Shown piece by piece: positions 33,988-43,150 of a stretch of DNA of 64,000 nucleotides. Numbering within the stretch: the stretch's first letter is position 1; each line of letters opens with the position of its first letter. The stretch is from Pseudoxanthomonas sp. SE1 (GTDB lineage Bacteria > Pseudomonadota > Gammaproteobacteria > Xanthomonadales > Xanthomonadaceae). Made by a program: the position numbers and the translations under genes. The notes under the pieces are model-generated. The model did no database searches, was not told the DNA's origin, and worked only from the letters and a program-made list of their open reading frames with translations. The DNA is taken from contig NZ_CP113783.1 in the NCBI RefSeq assembly GCF_029542205.1, positions 1,541,001-1,605,000 on the forward strand, read 5' to 3'.

Positions 33988-34905
33988 ATGTCGCGCATCC
34001 GGGAGACCACGTTGGATATCGAAGACCTGCGGACATTCGTGGAAGTGGCCGATGCCGGCGGCGTTTCCCCCGCTGCGCGCCGGCTCGGCGTTGCCAAGTC
34101 CATCGTCAGTCGGCGGCTGGGCCGGGTCGAGGCCGAACTGGGCGTGCAACTGCTTGCACGCACCACGCGCGGCGCCGCGCTCACCGAGGCCGGCGCCACC
34201 TTCCGCGAGCACGCCGCCCGGGCCTGCGCCGAGATCGACGCGGCCCGGGACACCATCCTGCCCAGCGGTGACCTGCGTGGCCGCCTGCGCATTGCGGCGC
34301 CGCTGTCGTTCGGGCCGACCCACTTCGCTCCCGTGCTCGCGGAAATGGCGCGGCGCCACCCGCAGCTGCACGTGCATACCGCCTACAGCGATCGCTTCGT
34401 CGATCTTGTCGCGGAAGGGTTCGATTGCGCGATCCGCGTGGGCTACCTGCAGGATTCCACGCTGGTCGCACGCTGCGTGGGGCCGCTGTACGGAAGGCTC
34501 GTCGCCAGCCCGGACTATCTCGATGCGCATGGCGCCCCCGAGGTGCCGGGTGACATTGCCATGCATGAAGCGCTGATGCAGGGAACCGAAGCGTGGCAGT
34601 TCATGGACGGCGACGAGGTCATCACCGTGCACCCGCGCGGGCGCTTCAAGGCCGACAACGGCACCGCGCTGATCGCCGCCGCCGTCGCGGGGCTCGGCAT
34701 CGCGTGGCTTCCCGATGGCCTCACCCGCGACTACGTGGCCTCCGGCGCGCTGGTGCCGGTCATGACCCGCTATCCGCCGCCGCCGGCCGGCATCTATGTC
34801 ATCCGGCCGCCCGGCCCGCATCCCTCACTCAAGGTGCGGGCGCTCACCGAGTTGCTGATCGGATGTTTCGAACAGGCGCCGCACCTGGCGGATGTCGACG
34901 GTTGA
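33988..34905 (+). CDS. LysR-family transcriptional regulator
   Basis: 305 residues from an ATG at 33988. A TTG at 34012 (MDIEDLRTF) with GGGAG five bases upstream is an equally good start and gives the more usual LysR N-terminus. The winged HTH is FVEVADAGGVSPAARRLGVAKSIVSRRL. The effector-binding domain follows from ~95. It is divergent from the YcaC-like hydrolase gene with 163 bp between, so local control of that gene is the simplest reading. Confidence 0.9.
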   Translation: MSRIRETTLDIEDLRTFVEVADAGGVSPAARRLGVAKSIVSRRLGRVEAELGVQLLARTTRGAALTEAGATFREHAARACAEIDAARDTILPSGDLRGRLRIAAPLSFGPTHFAPVLAEMARRHPQLHVHTAYSDRFVDLVAEGFDCAIRVGYLQDSTLVARCVGPLYGRLVASPDYLDAHGAPEVPGDIAMHEALMQGTEAWQFMDGDEVITVHPRGRFKADNGTALIAAAVAGLGIAWLPDGLTRDYVASGALVPVMTRYPPPPAGIYVIRPPGPHPSLKVRALTELLIGCFEQAPHLADVDG

Positions 34906-35053
34906 ACCGCCCCGCGAGGGTGGCGATCGCATCAAGGGCAGGACAGCGGGCCGGGTGGCACCGTTCCATGGCACAGTGCGGCGGCCTGCGCGGGCGTGGA
35001 GCATCGACGCCGCCGCGGCATCCGCCCACCCTGTTCATCCCGGAGAATCCTGC

Positions 35054-36205
35054 ATGCGGTTCCACCTTGGCCGTTGGTCCGTGATCGCGATGCTGGCCTG
35101 CAGTGCGCTTCCCGCGTGGGCAGCGCAACCCAGGGAGTCCTTCGATCTGCGCGTACCCGTGGCGCCCATGGCGCGCGCGATGCAGGGAGGCCAGGAACTG
35201 GTCTACGAACTGCACCTGGACAACCATGCCCGCCGCGATCTGCGGCCCGTGCGCGTTGAGGTGCTGGATGCGGCTGATGGGCGCGTGCTGGCCGCCTACG
35301 AAGGCGCGGCGCTGGAGCAGCGGCTGGACCGCTCGGGCGTGCAATGGAAGGCCGAGACCTTCGATGCGATCCCGTCGGGGCGGCGCGGCGTGGTGTTCAT
35401 CGAACTGCCATTGACGGGCACGTTGCCCGGCGCCTTGCGCCATCGTGTCGGCTTTGCGGATGCGGATGCGGATGCCGAGGCCGAGGCCGAGGCCGATGCG
35501 GGCATCGACACGATCGAAGGCGGTTCGACACCGGTGATCGCCGGCAAGACCCCGGTGCTGGCGCCGCCGCTCGACGGCGGTCCTTGGGTCGCCGTCCATG
35601 ATCCACGCTGGGCGCGCGGGCATCGCCGCGTGGGCTATGCCTTCAACGGTGCCCTGCGCACCCCGGGTCGCCATGCGGCCGACTGGGTGAAGCTGGATGC
35701 TTCCGGGCGCAAGGCACCGCCGGGCAACGATCTTGCCGCACGCACCTACAGCCATGGACAGCCTGTGTATGCCGTGGCCGATGGCGTGGTGAGCCGCGTG
35801 CACGATCGCTCGCCGGAGCGTACGCGGCTTTCGGACGGCATCACCGGCACCGAAGGCAACCATGTGGTCCTGCAGCTCGACAACGGCTACTACGCGCACT
35901 ACGGCCACCTGCGCCCCGGCAGTGCGACGGTCACGCCGGGCATGCGCGTCAGGGCGGGCGACAGGATCGCGCAGGTCGGGTTCAGTGGCAGCGCCTCTAA
36001 TCCGCAACTCCACTTCGCCCTCACCGACGGCCCGGATGAACTGGCCAGCGAAGGCATCGCGTACACGTTCGCGCGCTACCGCCTGCTGGGCACGTTCGAC
36101 GACGTCTCGCGGATCGGCCAGGGCATGTGGACGCCCGCCGGCGCGCAGCAGGAGGTCCGGGCCTCCATGCCCGCGGGCATGAGCGTGGTGCGCTGGCCGG
36201 AGTAA
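35054..36205 (+). CDS. M23-family peptidase-like protein, metal site degenerate
   Basis: The ATG at 35054 has CGGAGA eight bases upstream. 383 residues with a signal peptide (~1-24, ending AWAA). The first half is an unassigned beta domain containing an Ala-Asp/Ala-Glu tract. The second half (~230-365) is LytM/M23-like: HGQPVYAVADGVVSRV, YYAHYGHL and PQLHFAL. Active M23 endopeptidases carry an H-x-x-x-D motif before the PVYA strand and H-L-H in PHLHFE. Here these read PPGND and PQLHFA, so two zinc ligands seem to be missing. It may bind rather than cut peptidoglycan, or activate amidases like EnvC. Confidence 0.8.
   Translation: MRFHLGRWSVIAMLACSALPAWAAQPRESFDLRVPVAPMARAMQGGQELVYELHLDNHARRDLRPVRVEVLDAADGRVLAAYEGAALEQRLDRSGVQWKAETFDAIPSGRRGVVFIELPLTGTLPGALRHRVGFADADADAEAEAEADAGIDTIEGGSTPVIAGKTPVLAPPLDGGPWVAVHDPRWARGHRRVGYAFNGALRTPGRHAADWVKLDASGRKAPPGNDLAARTYSHGQPVYAVADGVVSRVHDRSPERTRLSDGITGTEGNHVVLQLDNGYYAHYGHLRPGSATVTPGMRVRAGDRIAQVGFSGSASNPQLHFALTDGPDELASEGIAYTFARYRLLGTFDDVSRIGQGMWTPAGAQQEVRASMPAGMSVVRWPE
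35456..35497 (+). repeat. Seven-unit hexanucleotide repeat inside the M23-like gene
   Basis: (GCGGAT)3 (GCCGAG)3 GCCGAT, encoding an alternating Ala-Asp / Ala-Glu linker. The repeat unit is a multiple of three, so length changes would alter the linker but keep the frame. Confidence 0.85.
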
Positions 36206-36366
36206 CGTGCGCAAGGGGCCGGGTGATTCATCGGTCCCATCGCGGCTTCGTCGCATCCTGCTGGCCGGCAGGCTGGTCTGCGTGCATCCTCCCGGGCTGG
36301 ACAGGCGCGGGTCTCCTTCGCCTGGCATGGCCATCACGACACGCCGGGACCGGCAGGAGAGGACAG

Positions 36367-37548
36367 ATGCGTTTCAGGACGTCATGGCGGATGGCTGCGG
36401 TGCTGGTCGCGATGCTGGTGTCGGGCTTGGCGGGGGCTGCGGATGCGCCCGCGGGCATCGATGCCCGCATTCCGGCACGCATGGCCGAGGCCGGCCTGGT
36501 GGGCGTGGGCGCGGCGGTGATCATCGACCGGAAGGTGGCGTGGTCGAAGGGCTACGGTTTCGCCGACAAGCAGCGCGGCGTGCCGTTCACGCCCGACACG
36601 GTGATGGCGATCGGCTCGATCAGCAAGACCTTCACCGGCGTGGCGATGATGCAGGCGGTGCAGGACGGCAGGCTGTCGCTGGACGAGGACATCAACCGCT
36701 ATCTGCCTTTCAAGGTGGCGCATCCCGCGTTCCCGGAGGCGCGCATCACGCTGCGCCAGCTGGCCACGCACACCTCGGGCATCACGGACCGTTGGGCGGT
36801 GTACGAGCGCCTGTACCACTGGGGCGGCGATGCACCGGAAACGCTGGGAGATTTCCTGCCGGGCTATCTGGTAGCGGGCGGCAAGGACTACGCGCCGGAG
36901 AACTTCGTGCCGCATGCGCCGGGCACGCACCGCGACTACTCCAACATCGGGGCGGCACTGGCGGGCTACATCGTTGAGCGTGCGGTCGGCGAACCGCTGA
37001 ACATCTACACGCGCCGCACCATCTTCGCGCCATTGCGGATGGCACGCAGCGGCTGGTTGCTGTCGGAGGTGCCGGCCGAGGCGCATGCCACGCTGTACGT
37101 GGCGCAGGATGGCTTCAGCATTCCCCTTCCGCCCTACGGCCTGACCACCTATCCCGATGGCGGCGTGCGGACATCGGTGGCGGAACTGTCGCGGTTCTTC
37201 ATCGCACTGCTTGCCGGCGGCCAGTACGAGGGCGCGCGCATCCTGCAGCCTGCCTCGGCCGCGGAGATGATGAGGCTGCAGTACACCGCGGCGAACAAGC
37301 CGGGCAACATCGTCCTGGCGGAGAAGAATTCCGGCCTGTTCTGGGCCACCAAGTACGATGGCCGCTTCGTCGGCCACGGCGGCTCCGACCCGGGCGTGCG
37401 GACCGAGATGCTCGCCACGCCGGAGGGAGACGTGGCCGTGGTGCTGTTCACCAATACCTCGCTGGCGGAACGCGACGGCAAGGTGTATGCGGAGCTGTTC
37501 AAGGATGTCTGGGAGCATGCGCAGGCGTTGAAGTCCGCTGCGGAATGA
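36367..37548 (+). CDS. Secreted serine hydrolase (beta-lactamase/DD-peptidase fold)
   Basis: The ATG at 36367 is preceded by GGAGAGGAC. 393 residues. Signal peptide ~1-24 (ending GAAD). The PF00144 domain shows GSISKTF (S-x-x-K near residue 80), YSN near residue 190 and GHGGSDPG near residue 338. No extra domains or anchor. Likely a periplasmic esterase, carboxypeptidase or aminopeptidase of class C beta-lactamase fold; the substrate is unknown. It is followed after 75 bp by an esterase gene in the same direction. Confidence 0.88.
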   Translation: MRFRTSWRMAAVLVAMLVSGLAGAADAPAGIDARIPARMAEAGLVGVGAAVIIDRKVAWSKGYGFADKQRGVPFTPDTVMAIGSISKTFTGVAMMQAVQDGRLSLDEDINRYLPFKVAHPAFPEARITLRQLATHTSGITDRWAVYERLYHWGGDAPETLGDFLPGYLVAGGKDYAPENFVPHAPGTHRDYSNIGAALAGYIVERAVGEPLNIYTRRTIFAPLRMARSGWLLSEVPAEAHATLYVAQDGFSIPLPPYGLTTYPDGGVRTSVAELSRFFIALLAGGQYEGARILQPASAAEMMRLQYTAANKPGNIVLAEKNSGLFWATKYDGRFVGHGGSDPGVRTEMLATPEGDVAVVLFTNTSLAERDGKVYAELFKDVWEHAQALKSAAE

Positions 37549-37623
37549 TCCCGGTCGGCCGCCTGCCGATCCTGCGAGAATGCGGCCGGGCCCGCCGTGC
37601 GCGCGGGCATGGGAGGGAAGAGC

Positions 37624-38511
37624 ATGATCCGCTGCATGATGGCCATCCTGGCGTGGCTGCTGGTGACCGCGATGCCGACGGCCCTGGCGGCACCGCCTGC
37701 GCCCAGTGCGGAAGACGGCACCGGCCCGCGCGTACCGCTGGAGTATCTGCCCGCGCTGAAGGGGGATTATTTCCCGTTGACCGACCGCGGATCCGGGCGC
37801 GTGTACCACGTCTACGTGCGCTATCCCGAGGGCTACGACGCGTCGGCACCGACGCGTTATCCGGTGGTGTACCTGCTGGATGGCGACAGCCTGTTCCCGC
37901 TGCTGGCGCCCACGCATCTGTTCCTGCATTACGACGAGAAGCTGCCGGAGGCCATCCTGGTGGGCATCGCCTATGGCGGCTTCGACCCGGCCATCAACAA
38001 GCGCCACATCGACTTCACTGCGCCGGGTGCGGACGCCACGCCGGAGCAGGGCGGGTCGCCCGGGTTCCTGGCCTTCCTGCGCGGGCAACTGGTGCCCGAA
38101 GTGGAGCGTCGCTACGCCGCCGACCCGGCGCGACGCGTCCTGGTGGGGCAGTCGCGCGCGGGCTACTTCGTGCTGTGGTCGGCGCGGGAGGCGCCGGACC
38201 TGTTCTGGGGCCGCATCGCCAGCAATCCGGCGCACGGCCCGGCGCGCGAGGCGTTGTTCGCCGAGGCGCTGCCGCATGCGCGCGGAGACCTGCGTGTGGC
38301 GGTGGCCAGCGGCACGCGCGACACCGTCGAACGCCGGCAGGTGGCGAGGGAGTGGGCCGATGCGTGGACGTCCCGCGCGGATGCGCCGTGGCAGGTCGGC
38401 TTCATCGAGATCGCCGACGGCACCCATGCGGCCAGCATCGGGGAAACCTACCGGCGCGCGATGCTGTGGCTGTTCCGCGAGGGGAACGACGCGCCGGCGC
38501 CGGCCCGCTGA
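37624..38511 (+). CDS. Secreted esterase, alpha/beta hydrolase (PF00756 type)
   Basis: The ATG at 37624 lies eight bases after GGAGG; starts at 37597 and 37609 are less well placed. 295 residues with a signal peptide (~1-23, ending ALAA). The domain is of the esterase D/IroE type: YPVVYLLDGDSLF, then the nucleophile elbow G-Q-S-R-A-G, a late Asp and a His in DGTHAAS. Such enzymes cleave carboxylic esters, including siderophore trilactones. With no siderophore genes nearby the substrate cannot be named. Probably periplasmic. Confidence 0.85.
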   Translation: MIRCMMAILAWLLVTAMPTALAAPPAPSAEDGTGPRVPLEYLPALKGDYFPLTDRGSGRVYHVYVRYPEGYDASAPTRYPVVYLLDGDSLFPLLAPTHLFLHYDEKLPEAILVGIAYGGFDPAINKRHIDFTAPGADATPEQGGSPGFLAFLRGQLVPEVERRYAADPARRVLVGQSRAGYFVLWSAREAPDLFWGRIASNPAHGPAREALFAEALPHARGDLRVAVASGTRDTVERRQVAREWADAWTSRADAPWQVGFIEIADGTHAASIGETYRRAMLWLFREGNDAPAPAR

Positions 38512-38611
38512 GCGCGCACGGACCGTAACCGCGTTCACAGAACGCTGCCGGTCGTCGGAAAAACCACCGCCATGTCACACAACCGGCATGCACCCCGCTT
38601 ACGCTGCGGGC

Positions 38612-38866
38612 ATGGACACGTTGGCCACCATCCGGGCCGCACTGGCCGTCGCCGGGGAACGCATCGAACGCGGTGCGTTGCGCGAGGACCCGCGCGTGTT
38701 CATGGACCAGCTGTGGCGTCAGGTCTACGACGCCGCCCCCGACGATCTGCAACCCTACGTGTGGGCGCGGCTGGCGGACTTCTCCGCGCAACTGGGCCTG
38801 ATGGGCGACCTGCCCACGCATCGCAGCCCGGTGCGCGCCCCGCCCGAGGTGTTCGTGCGGCGCTAG
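38612..38866 (+). CDS. Small conserved-looking protein (84 aa)
   Basis: An ATG at 38612 opens a natural-looking frame (MDTLATIRAALAVAGERIE ... HRSPVRAPPEVFVRR) with helical, charged composition. No signal peptide and only a weak GCGGG before the start. It overlaps no other convincing gene and ends 6 bases before the convergent gene at 38873. No family recognised. Confidence 0.55.
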   Translation: MDTLATIRAALAVAGERIERGALREDPRVFMDQLWRQVYDAAPDDLQPYVWARLADFSAQLGLMGDLPTHRSPVRAPPEVFVRR

Positions 38867-38872
38867 TGGCGC

Positions 38873-39502
38873 TCACTGCGCGGGCGGGTCCCAGAGGCTG
38901 TCATCCACGGGCGTCTCGGACAGTCCCCGCGCCAGCGTCATCACCATCTCGTTCTGGCTGACGCCATTCTGTCGCGCGAGCTGCTTGAACACGTCCTCGC
39001 TCATCGTGACCAGCGGGATCAGGTTGAAGCGCCAGCGGCCCTGCTCGCGTTCGAACTCGAAGTCGAAGGGCATCTCGACGGTGCCGATCTTCAGTCGCGC
39101 CGCCGCGCGGTCGCCGTCCACCTGCAGGGTGCCCAGTTCGCTGCGCTCGACGCCTTCGCGGCCGATCCAGCCGCGATCCACCGCATGCGTGAACACCGTG
39201 CGCCCGTCCATCGCACGCAGGTCATGGGCCGGGACGCGTGCGCGGATGATCAGCACCTGCAGGCGCTCGGTCATCGGCAGGGCTTCCAGTTCGGTGCGTG
39301 GGGCGCTCAACGCCAGTTCGCGATAGCGCGCGTACTCGCGCAGCGTGCCGGGGGTGACCTGGTCGGCGGCGTGTTCGCCCTGCCGGGCGAGCACGGCGGA
39401 CTTGTACGCCGCGAACGCGGCACGCACCGCGGCTTCGTCGTCGGCTGCGTGGACACTGAAGATGGGGGCGAGCAGCAGGCACAGGATCAGCCAGCGGGAC
39501 AT
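38873..39502 (-). CDS. Secreted protein of unknown function
   Basis: Starts at the second Met, around 39502 (MSRWLILCLLLAPIF), because it gives a clean signal peptide ending VHAA and has GGAAG upstream; the first Met lies ten codons earlier. About 209 residues. The mature protein is mainly helical at the N-terminus (DEAAVRAAFAAYKSAVLARQGE) with a beta-rich second half like an NTF2- or nuclear-transport-type fold, which is a guess. No known catalytic motif. Confidence 0.7.
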   Translation of the reverse strand: MSRWLILCLLLAPIFSVHAADDEAAVRAAFAAYKSAVLARQGEHAADQVTPGTLREYARYRELALSAPRTELEALPMTERLQVLIIRARVPAHDLRAMDGRTVFTHAVDRGWIGREGVERSELGTLQVDGDRAAARLKIGTVEMPFDFEFEREQGRWRFNLIPLVTMSEDVFKQLARQNGVSQNEMVMTLARGLSETPVDDSLWDPPAQ

Positions 39503-39626
39503 GCGGTACTTCCATGGCGTGGGGCGCGCCATGGTAGGCGATCAGGGGTGCGGACGACTCACACTGACCTCATCCGCGGCGCGCCTGCGTTCTGCAAGGC
39601 ATGGAAGCACGTAACATGCGCACTGC

Positions 39627-40154
39627 ATGAAAACCGAAATCCGCCCCGCAAGGCTGTCCGAAGCCGCTGAACTGGCCGCAATGATGCGGCGTACCTTCCT
39701 CGCCGCGAACGGCCATTGCAGTACGCCGGAAAACGTCTCGGCCTTCGTCGCGCAGGCCTATACGCCCGAGCGGCAGGCCCAGGAAATCCGCGACCCCGAC
39801 ACGCTCACGCTGATCGTCGAACAGGACGGCGTCTGGGCGGGCTTCGCGCAACTGCGCTGGGGTACGGTGCCGCCAGCCGAAGTGGGGCTGCGGCCGACGG
39901 TGGAACTGGCGCGCATCTACCTGGACGAAGCCTTCCACGGGCAGGGTATCGCCGCCGTGCTGGTGTCGCACCTGCTGGCGGCAGCGCGGCTGCGCGGGTC
40001 GCGCTCGGTGTGGCTGACGGTCTGGCAGGAGGCCCCGCAGGCCATCCGGTTCTGGCGCAAGCATGGCTTCGAGATCGTCGGTCGCTCCCTCTTCCACGTG
40101 GGCGATGATCCCAAGGAAGACTGGGTGATGACGCAGGTGCTGCCGGCGGGGTGA
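39627..40154 (+). CDS. GNAT-family N-acetyltransferase
   Basis: 175 residues. The GNAT fold is visible from IRPARLSEAAELAAMM (beta1-alpha1) through VELARIYLDEAFHGQGIAAVLVSHLL, with the acetyl-CoA-binding Q-x-x-G-I-A variant of motif A, to AIRFWRKHGFEIVGR (beta6-7). It transfers acetyl from acetyl-CoA to an amine; the substrate cannot be told from the sequence. A strong bidirectional terminator follows. Confidence 0.88.
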   Translation: MKTEIRPARLSEAAELAAMMRRTFLAANGHCSTPENVSAFVAQAYTPERQAQEIRDPDTLTLIVEQDGVWAGFAQLRWGTVPPAEVGLRPTVELARIYLDEAFHGQGIAAVLVSHLLAAARLRGSRSVWLTVWQEAPQAIRFWRKHGFEIVGRSLFHVGDDPKEDWVMTQVLPAG

Positions 40155-40188
40155 ATGCCCCGCGCCATTGGCGCTGCGGGGTACGACA

Positions 40189-40218
40189 AAAAAGGCCGTT
40201 CGGATGAACGGCCTTTTT
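40189..40218. terminator. Bidirectional rho-independent terminator
   Basis: A 13-bp stem AAAAAGGCCGTTC / GAACGGCCTTTTT with the loop GGAT. It has an A-run on one side and a T-run on the other, between the convergent acetyltransferase and fatty-acid oxidation genes, so it serves both. Confidence 0.93.
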
Positions 40219-40226
40219 CGTGCGGG

Positions 40227-42290
40227 CTACACCGTCTGTTGCCGCAATACCGGGTTGTCCCAACCGGGGCGCGGCGCGAAGCGGTCGCCATGGCGGGCCT
40301 GCAGGGCCTTGAGTTTTTCCAGCAGGGCATCGGGGCCGACGGCCTTGACGTGCTCGATCGGGCCGCCGCGGAACGGCGCGAAGCCGGTGCCGAAGATCAC
40401 GCCGGCATCCAGCAGGTCGCTGTCGGCGACCACGCCGTCGTGCAGGCACGCAACGGCTTCGTTGAGCAGCGGCAGGATCAGGCGGTCTTCCAGGTCGTCA
40501 GGCGTCTTGTAGTCCTGCGGGACCTGCGGCTTCACGGCTTTGCCGTTTTCCCACTTGTACAGGCCCTGGCCGTCCTTCTTGCCGCGCTTGCCGGGCTCCA
40601 CCGTCGCCAGCGCCGCCGGCAACGTCAGCCCGAGGAAGGGCGACAGTTCCGCGCCCACGCCCTGCGCCACATCCAGGCCGACGGTGTCGATCAGTTCGAT
40701 CGGCCCCATCGGCATGCCGAACTTCACCGCGGCCTTGTCGATCACCGGGCCGGGGATGCCTTCGGCATAGGCGGTCGCGGCTTCCAGCATGTAGGGGAAC
40801 AGCACGCGGTTGACCAGGAAGCCCGGCGTGCCGGCGACCGGCACCGGGAACTTGTCCAGTGCCTTGCAGAATGCGGCCAGGCGCTTGACGTTGGCGTCGT
40901 CGAGCGCGTCGTGCTGCACGATCTCCACCAGCGGCATCAACGCCACCGGGTTGAAGTAGTGCAGGCCGGCGAACTGCGCCGGGCGCTGGATGTGCTCGCG
41001 CAGCTCGGTCAGCGGAATCGATGAGGTGTTGGTGGTCAGCAGCGCGTCGGCCTTCAGGCGCGGCTCGATGGTCTGGTACAGATCGCGCTTGGCCTCGGGG
41101 TTCTCGATGATGGCCTCGATCACCAGGTCGGCCTGCGGCACGCCGTCGCCGGCCAGGTCGCCCTTCAGGCGCGCGGCCACGGCGGGACGCTTGCTCTCGT
41201 CCTTCACCTTCTTGGCGAACAGTTCCTGCGCACGCGACAGGGCGCCATCGATGAAGCGCTGCTCGCGGTCCTGCAGGATGACGTTGAAGCCCTTGTAGGC
41301 CGACCACGCCGCGATGTCGCCGCCCATCACGCCCGCGCCGACGACGTGCACGTTCGCGATGCCGTGGTCTTTCCCGCCAAGGCCCTTCAAACGTTCGGTC
41401 AGGAAGAAGATGCGGATCAGGTTGCGCGCGGTCGGCGTGCCGGCCAGTTTCACCACGGCCCTGCGTTCGGCGTCCAGGCGCGTCTGGATGCCCTTGCCGC
41501 CCGCCGTCTTCCACACGTTGATGAGGGCATACGGCGCGGGATAGTGCGCCTTCGGTGCCTTGCGTGCCACCTGTTTGGTCATCTGCGGGGCCAGGATCTG
41601 GCGCGCGATCCAGCTGTTGCTGATCCAGCCGGTGAAGCGTTGCTTGAACGCGCGCTGCGGGCGCGAAGCGATCAATGCGACCGCGGCATCGATCAGCACG
41701 GCAGGTTCCGCGATCTTGTCGACCAGGCCCATGGCCTTCGCCGAACCGGCCGACAGCGTGCGGCCGGTGAGCATCATGTCCATCGCCTTCGGCGATCCCA
41801 CCAGACGTGGCAAGCGTGCACTGCCGCCCCAGCCGGGGAAGATGCCCAGCTTCACTTCGGGCAGGCCGATGCGGGTGGACGGGTCGCTGCTGGCCACGCG
41901 GTAATCGCAGGCCAGCGAAATCTCGGTGCCGCCGCCCATGCAGAAGCCGTGGATGGCCGACACCGTGGGGCAGGGCAGTTCGGCCAGTTTCTGGAACACG
42001 GCCTGGCCGCGGCGGATCGCGTCGTTGACGGTGCCCTTGCGGTCGAACTCCTGGAACTCCTTCAGGTCCGCACCGGCGATGAAGCCGCTGGCCTTGGCCG
42101 AGCGCAGCACCACGCCCTTGGGTGGATCGATGGACAGGCGCTCGATGATGTCGGCCAGTTCGATCAGCACATCCTGCGAGAACGCATTGACACTCGCGCC
42201 CTGGCGATCGAAGGCCAGCACGACGATGCCGTCGGCGCGCAGCTCGGTCTGCCAGTGACTGAATCGCAGCCCATCGAAGTTTGCGGCCAT
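40227..42290 (-). CDS. Fatty-acid oxidation multifunctional enzyme, enoyl-CoA hydratase / 3-hydroxyacyl-CoA dehydrogenase (FadB/FadJ type)
   Basis: 687 residues. The N-terminal crotonase domain (~10-200) has both catalytic glutamates, E123 (GGGTEISLACDYR) and E145 (GLPEVKLG). The NAD-binding domain starts at G318-A-G-V-M-G323. The 3-hydroxyacyl-CoA dehydrogenase C-terminal domains contain HYFNPVALMPLVE and GTPGFLVNR. It hydrates trans-2-enoyl-CoA and oxidises the 3-hydroxyacyl-CoA in beta-oxidation, normally with a FadA-type thiolase; no thiolase gene lies in this window. A little shorter than E. coli FadB (729). Divergent from rpoE. Confidence 0.92.
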   Translation of the reverse strand: MAANFDGLRFSHWQTELRADGIVVLAFDRQGASVNAFSQDVLIELADIIERLSIDPPKGVVLRSAKASGFIAGADLKEFQEFDRKGTVNDAIRRGQAVFQKLAELPCPTVSAIHGFCMGGGTEISLACDYRVASSDPSTRIGLPEVKLGIFPGWGGSARLPRLVGSPKAMDMMLTGRTLSAGSAKAMGLVDKIAEPAVLIDAAVALIASRPQRAFKQRFTGWISNSWIARQILAPQMTKQVARKAPKAHYPAPYALINVWKTAGGKGIQTRLDAERRAVVKLAGTPTARNLIRIFFLTERLKGLGGKDHGIANVHVVGAGVMGGDIAAWSAYKGFNVILQDREQRFIDGALSRAQELFAKKVKDESKRPAVAARLKGDLAGDGVPQADLVIEAIIENPEAKRDLYQTIEPRLKADALLTTNTSSIPLTELREHIQRPAQFAGLHYFNPVALMPLVEIVQHDALDDANVKRLAAFCKALDKFPVPVAGTPGFLVNRVLFPYMLEAATAYAEGIPGPVIDKAAVKFGMPMGPIELIDTVGLDVAQGVGAELSPFLGLTLPAALATVEPGKRGKKDGQGLYKWENGKAVKPQVPQDYKTPDDLEDRLILPLLNEAVACLHDGVVADSDLLDAGVIFGTGFAPFRGGPIEHVKAVGPDALLEKLKALQARHGDRFAPRPGWDNPVLRQQTV

Positions 42291-42462
42291 GCAGGGACCA
42301 TCCGTTCACGTATGGATAAGGCCGCTATCATCCCGAGGTTGTTTCATCCCCGTCAAATCCACATATCAACGAGAACGTCGTCACGGGCGTGACCGGCGGC
42401 AGGGGGATGTTCCCGCTGCGCCGGTTAAATTCTTGATAGGGCAACGGTTTGGACAAGGCGTT

Positions 42463-42489
42463 GAACTTTCCTCCGCTAGCGCGGTCACA
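42463..42489 (+). promoter_or_regulatory. Candidate sigma-E autoregulated promoter
   Basis: GAACTT (42463-42468), a 16-bp spacer, then TCACA (42485-42489), 41 bases upstream of the rpoE start. This matches the GAACTT / TCnnA pattern of sigma-E promoters, and rpoE operons usually carry one. Based on pattern only. Confidence 0.5.
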
Positions 42490-42529
42490 GGGCACGGCCA
42501 ACGCCGAGCCGACAGGAGTGCGGCCCGGC

Positions 42530-43150
42530 ATGGCCGAAACAGATCCAACCCAGGAGCTGGACCTCGAGCTGGTCAGGCGCGTGCAACGCGGCGACAGCGC
42601 GGCCTTCGACCTGCTGGTGCGCAAGTACCAGCATCGCGTGGTGGCGCTGATCGGGCGGTACATCCATGACTGGAGCGAGTGCCAGGACGTGGCCCAGGAG
42701 ACCTTCCTGCGCGCTTACCGCGCGCTGGGAAATTTCCGGGGCGATTCCCAGTTCTATACGTGGCTGCACCGTATCGCCGTGAACACCGCCAAGAATCACC
42801 TGGTCGCACACAATCGCCGTCCCCCGACGGCGGACGTGGATGCCGCCGACGCCGAGCAGTACGACATCGGCGCCCGGCTGCGCGACACCGACACCCCCGA
42901 GCGCGAGCTGATGCGCCAGGAGATGGAGGCGACGGTGATGAAGGCCGTGGACGGCCTGCCCGAGGAACTGCGGACCGCGATCACCTTGCGCGAGGTGGAA
43001 GGCCTCAGCTACGAGGAGATCGCGCAGAAGATGGATTGCCCGATCGGTACCGTGCGTTCCCGCATTTTCCGGGCGCGCGAGGCCATCGACGAACAACTGC
43101 GTCCCTTGCTGGACAACGACAGTGCAACCCGGGAGCGAGCCCGCTCATGA
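42530..43150 (+). CDS. rpoE: RNA polymerase sigma factor RpoE (ECF)
   Basis: 206 residues from the ATG at 42530 (MAETDPTQELD); AGGAG lies 12 bases upstream, and a longer frame starts at TTG 42449. Sigma-70 region 2 is at ~20-85 (AFDLLVRKYQHRVV ... DVAQETFLRAYRAL). Region 4 is at ~135-190 (LPEELRTAITLREVEGLSYEEIAQKM, GTVRSRIFRAREAI). It directs the envelope-stress response. It overlaps the anti-sigma gene by ATGA and is followed by mucD, the conserved rpoE-rseA-mucD operon of Xanthomonadaceae. Confidence 0.96.
   Translation: MAETDPTQELDLELVRRVQRGDSAAFDLLVRKYQHRVVALIGRYIHDWSECQDVAQETFLRAYRALGNFRGDSQFYTWLHRIAVNTAKNHLVAHNRRPPTADVDAADAEQYDIGARLRDTDTPERELMRQEMEATVMKAVDGLPEELRTAITLREVEGLSYEEIAQKMDCPIGTVRSRIFRAREAIDEQLRPLLDNDSATRERARS

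Noticed and set aside
36382..38538. 718-residue antisense frame over the serine hydrolase and esterase
   Set aside because: Both sense genes have signal peptides, catalytic motifs and ribosome-binding sites; the antisense product has none.
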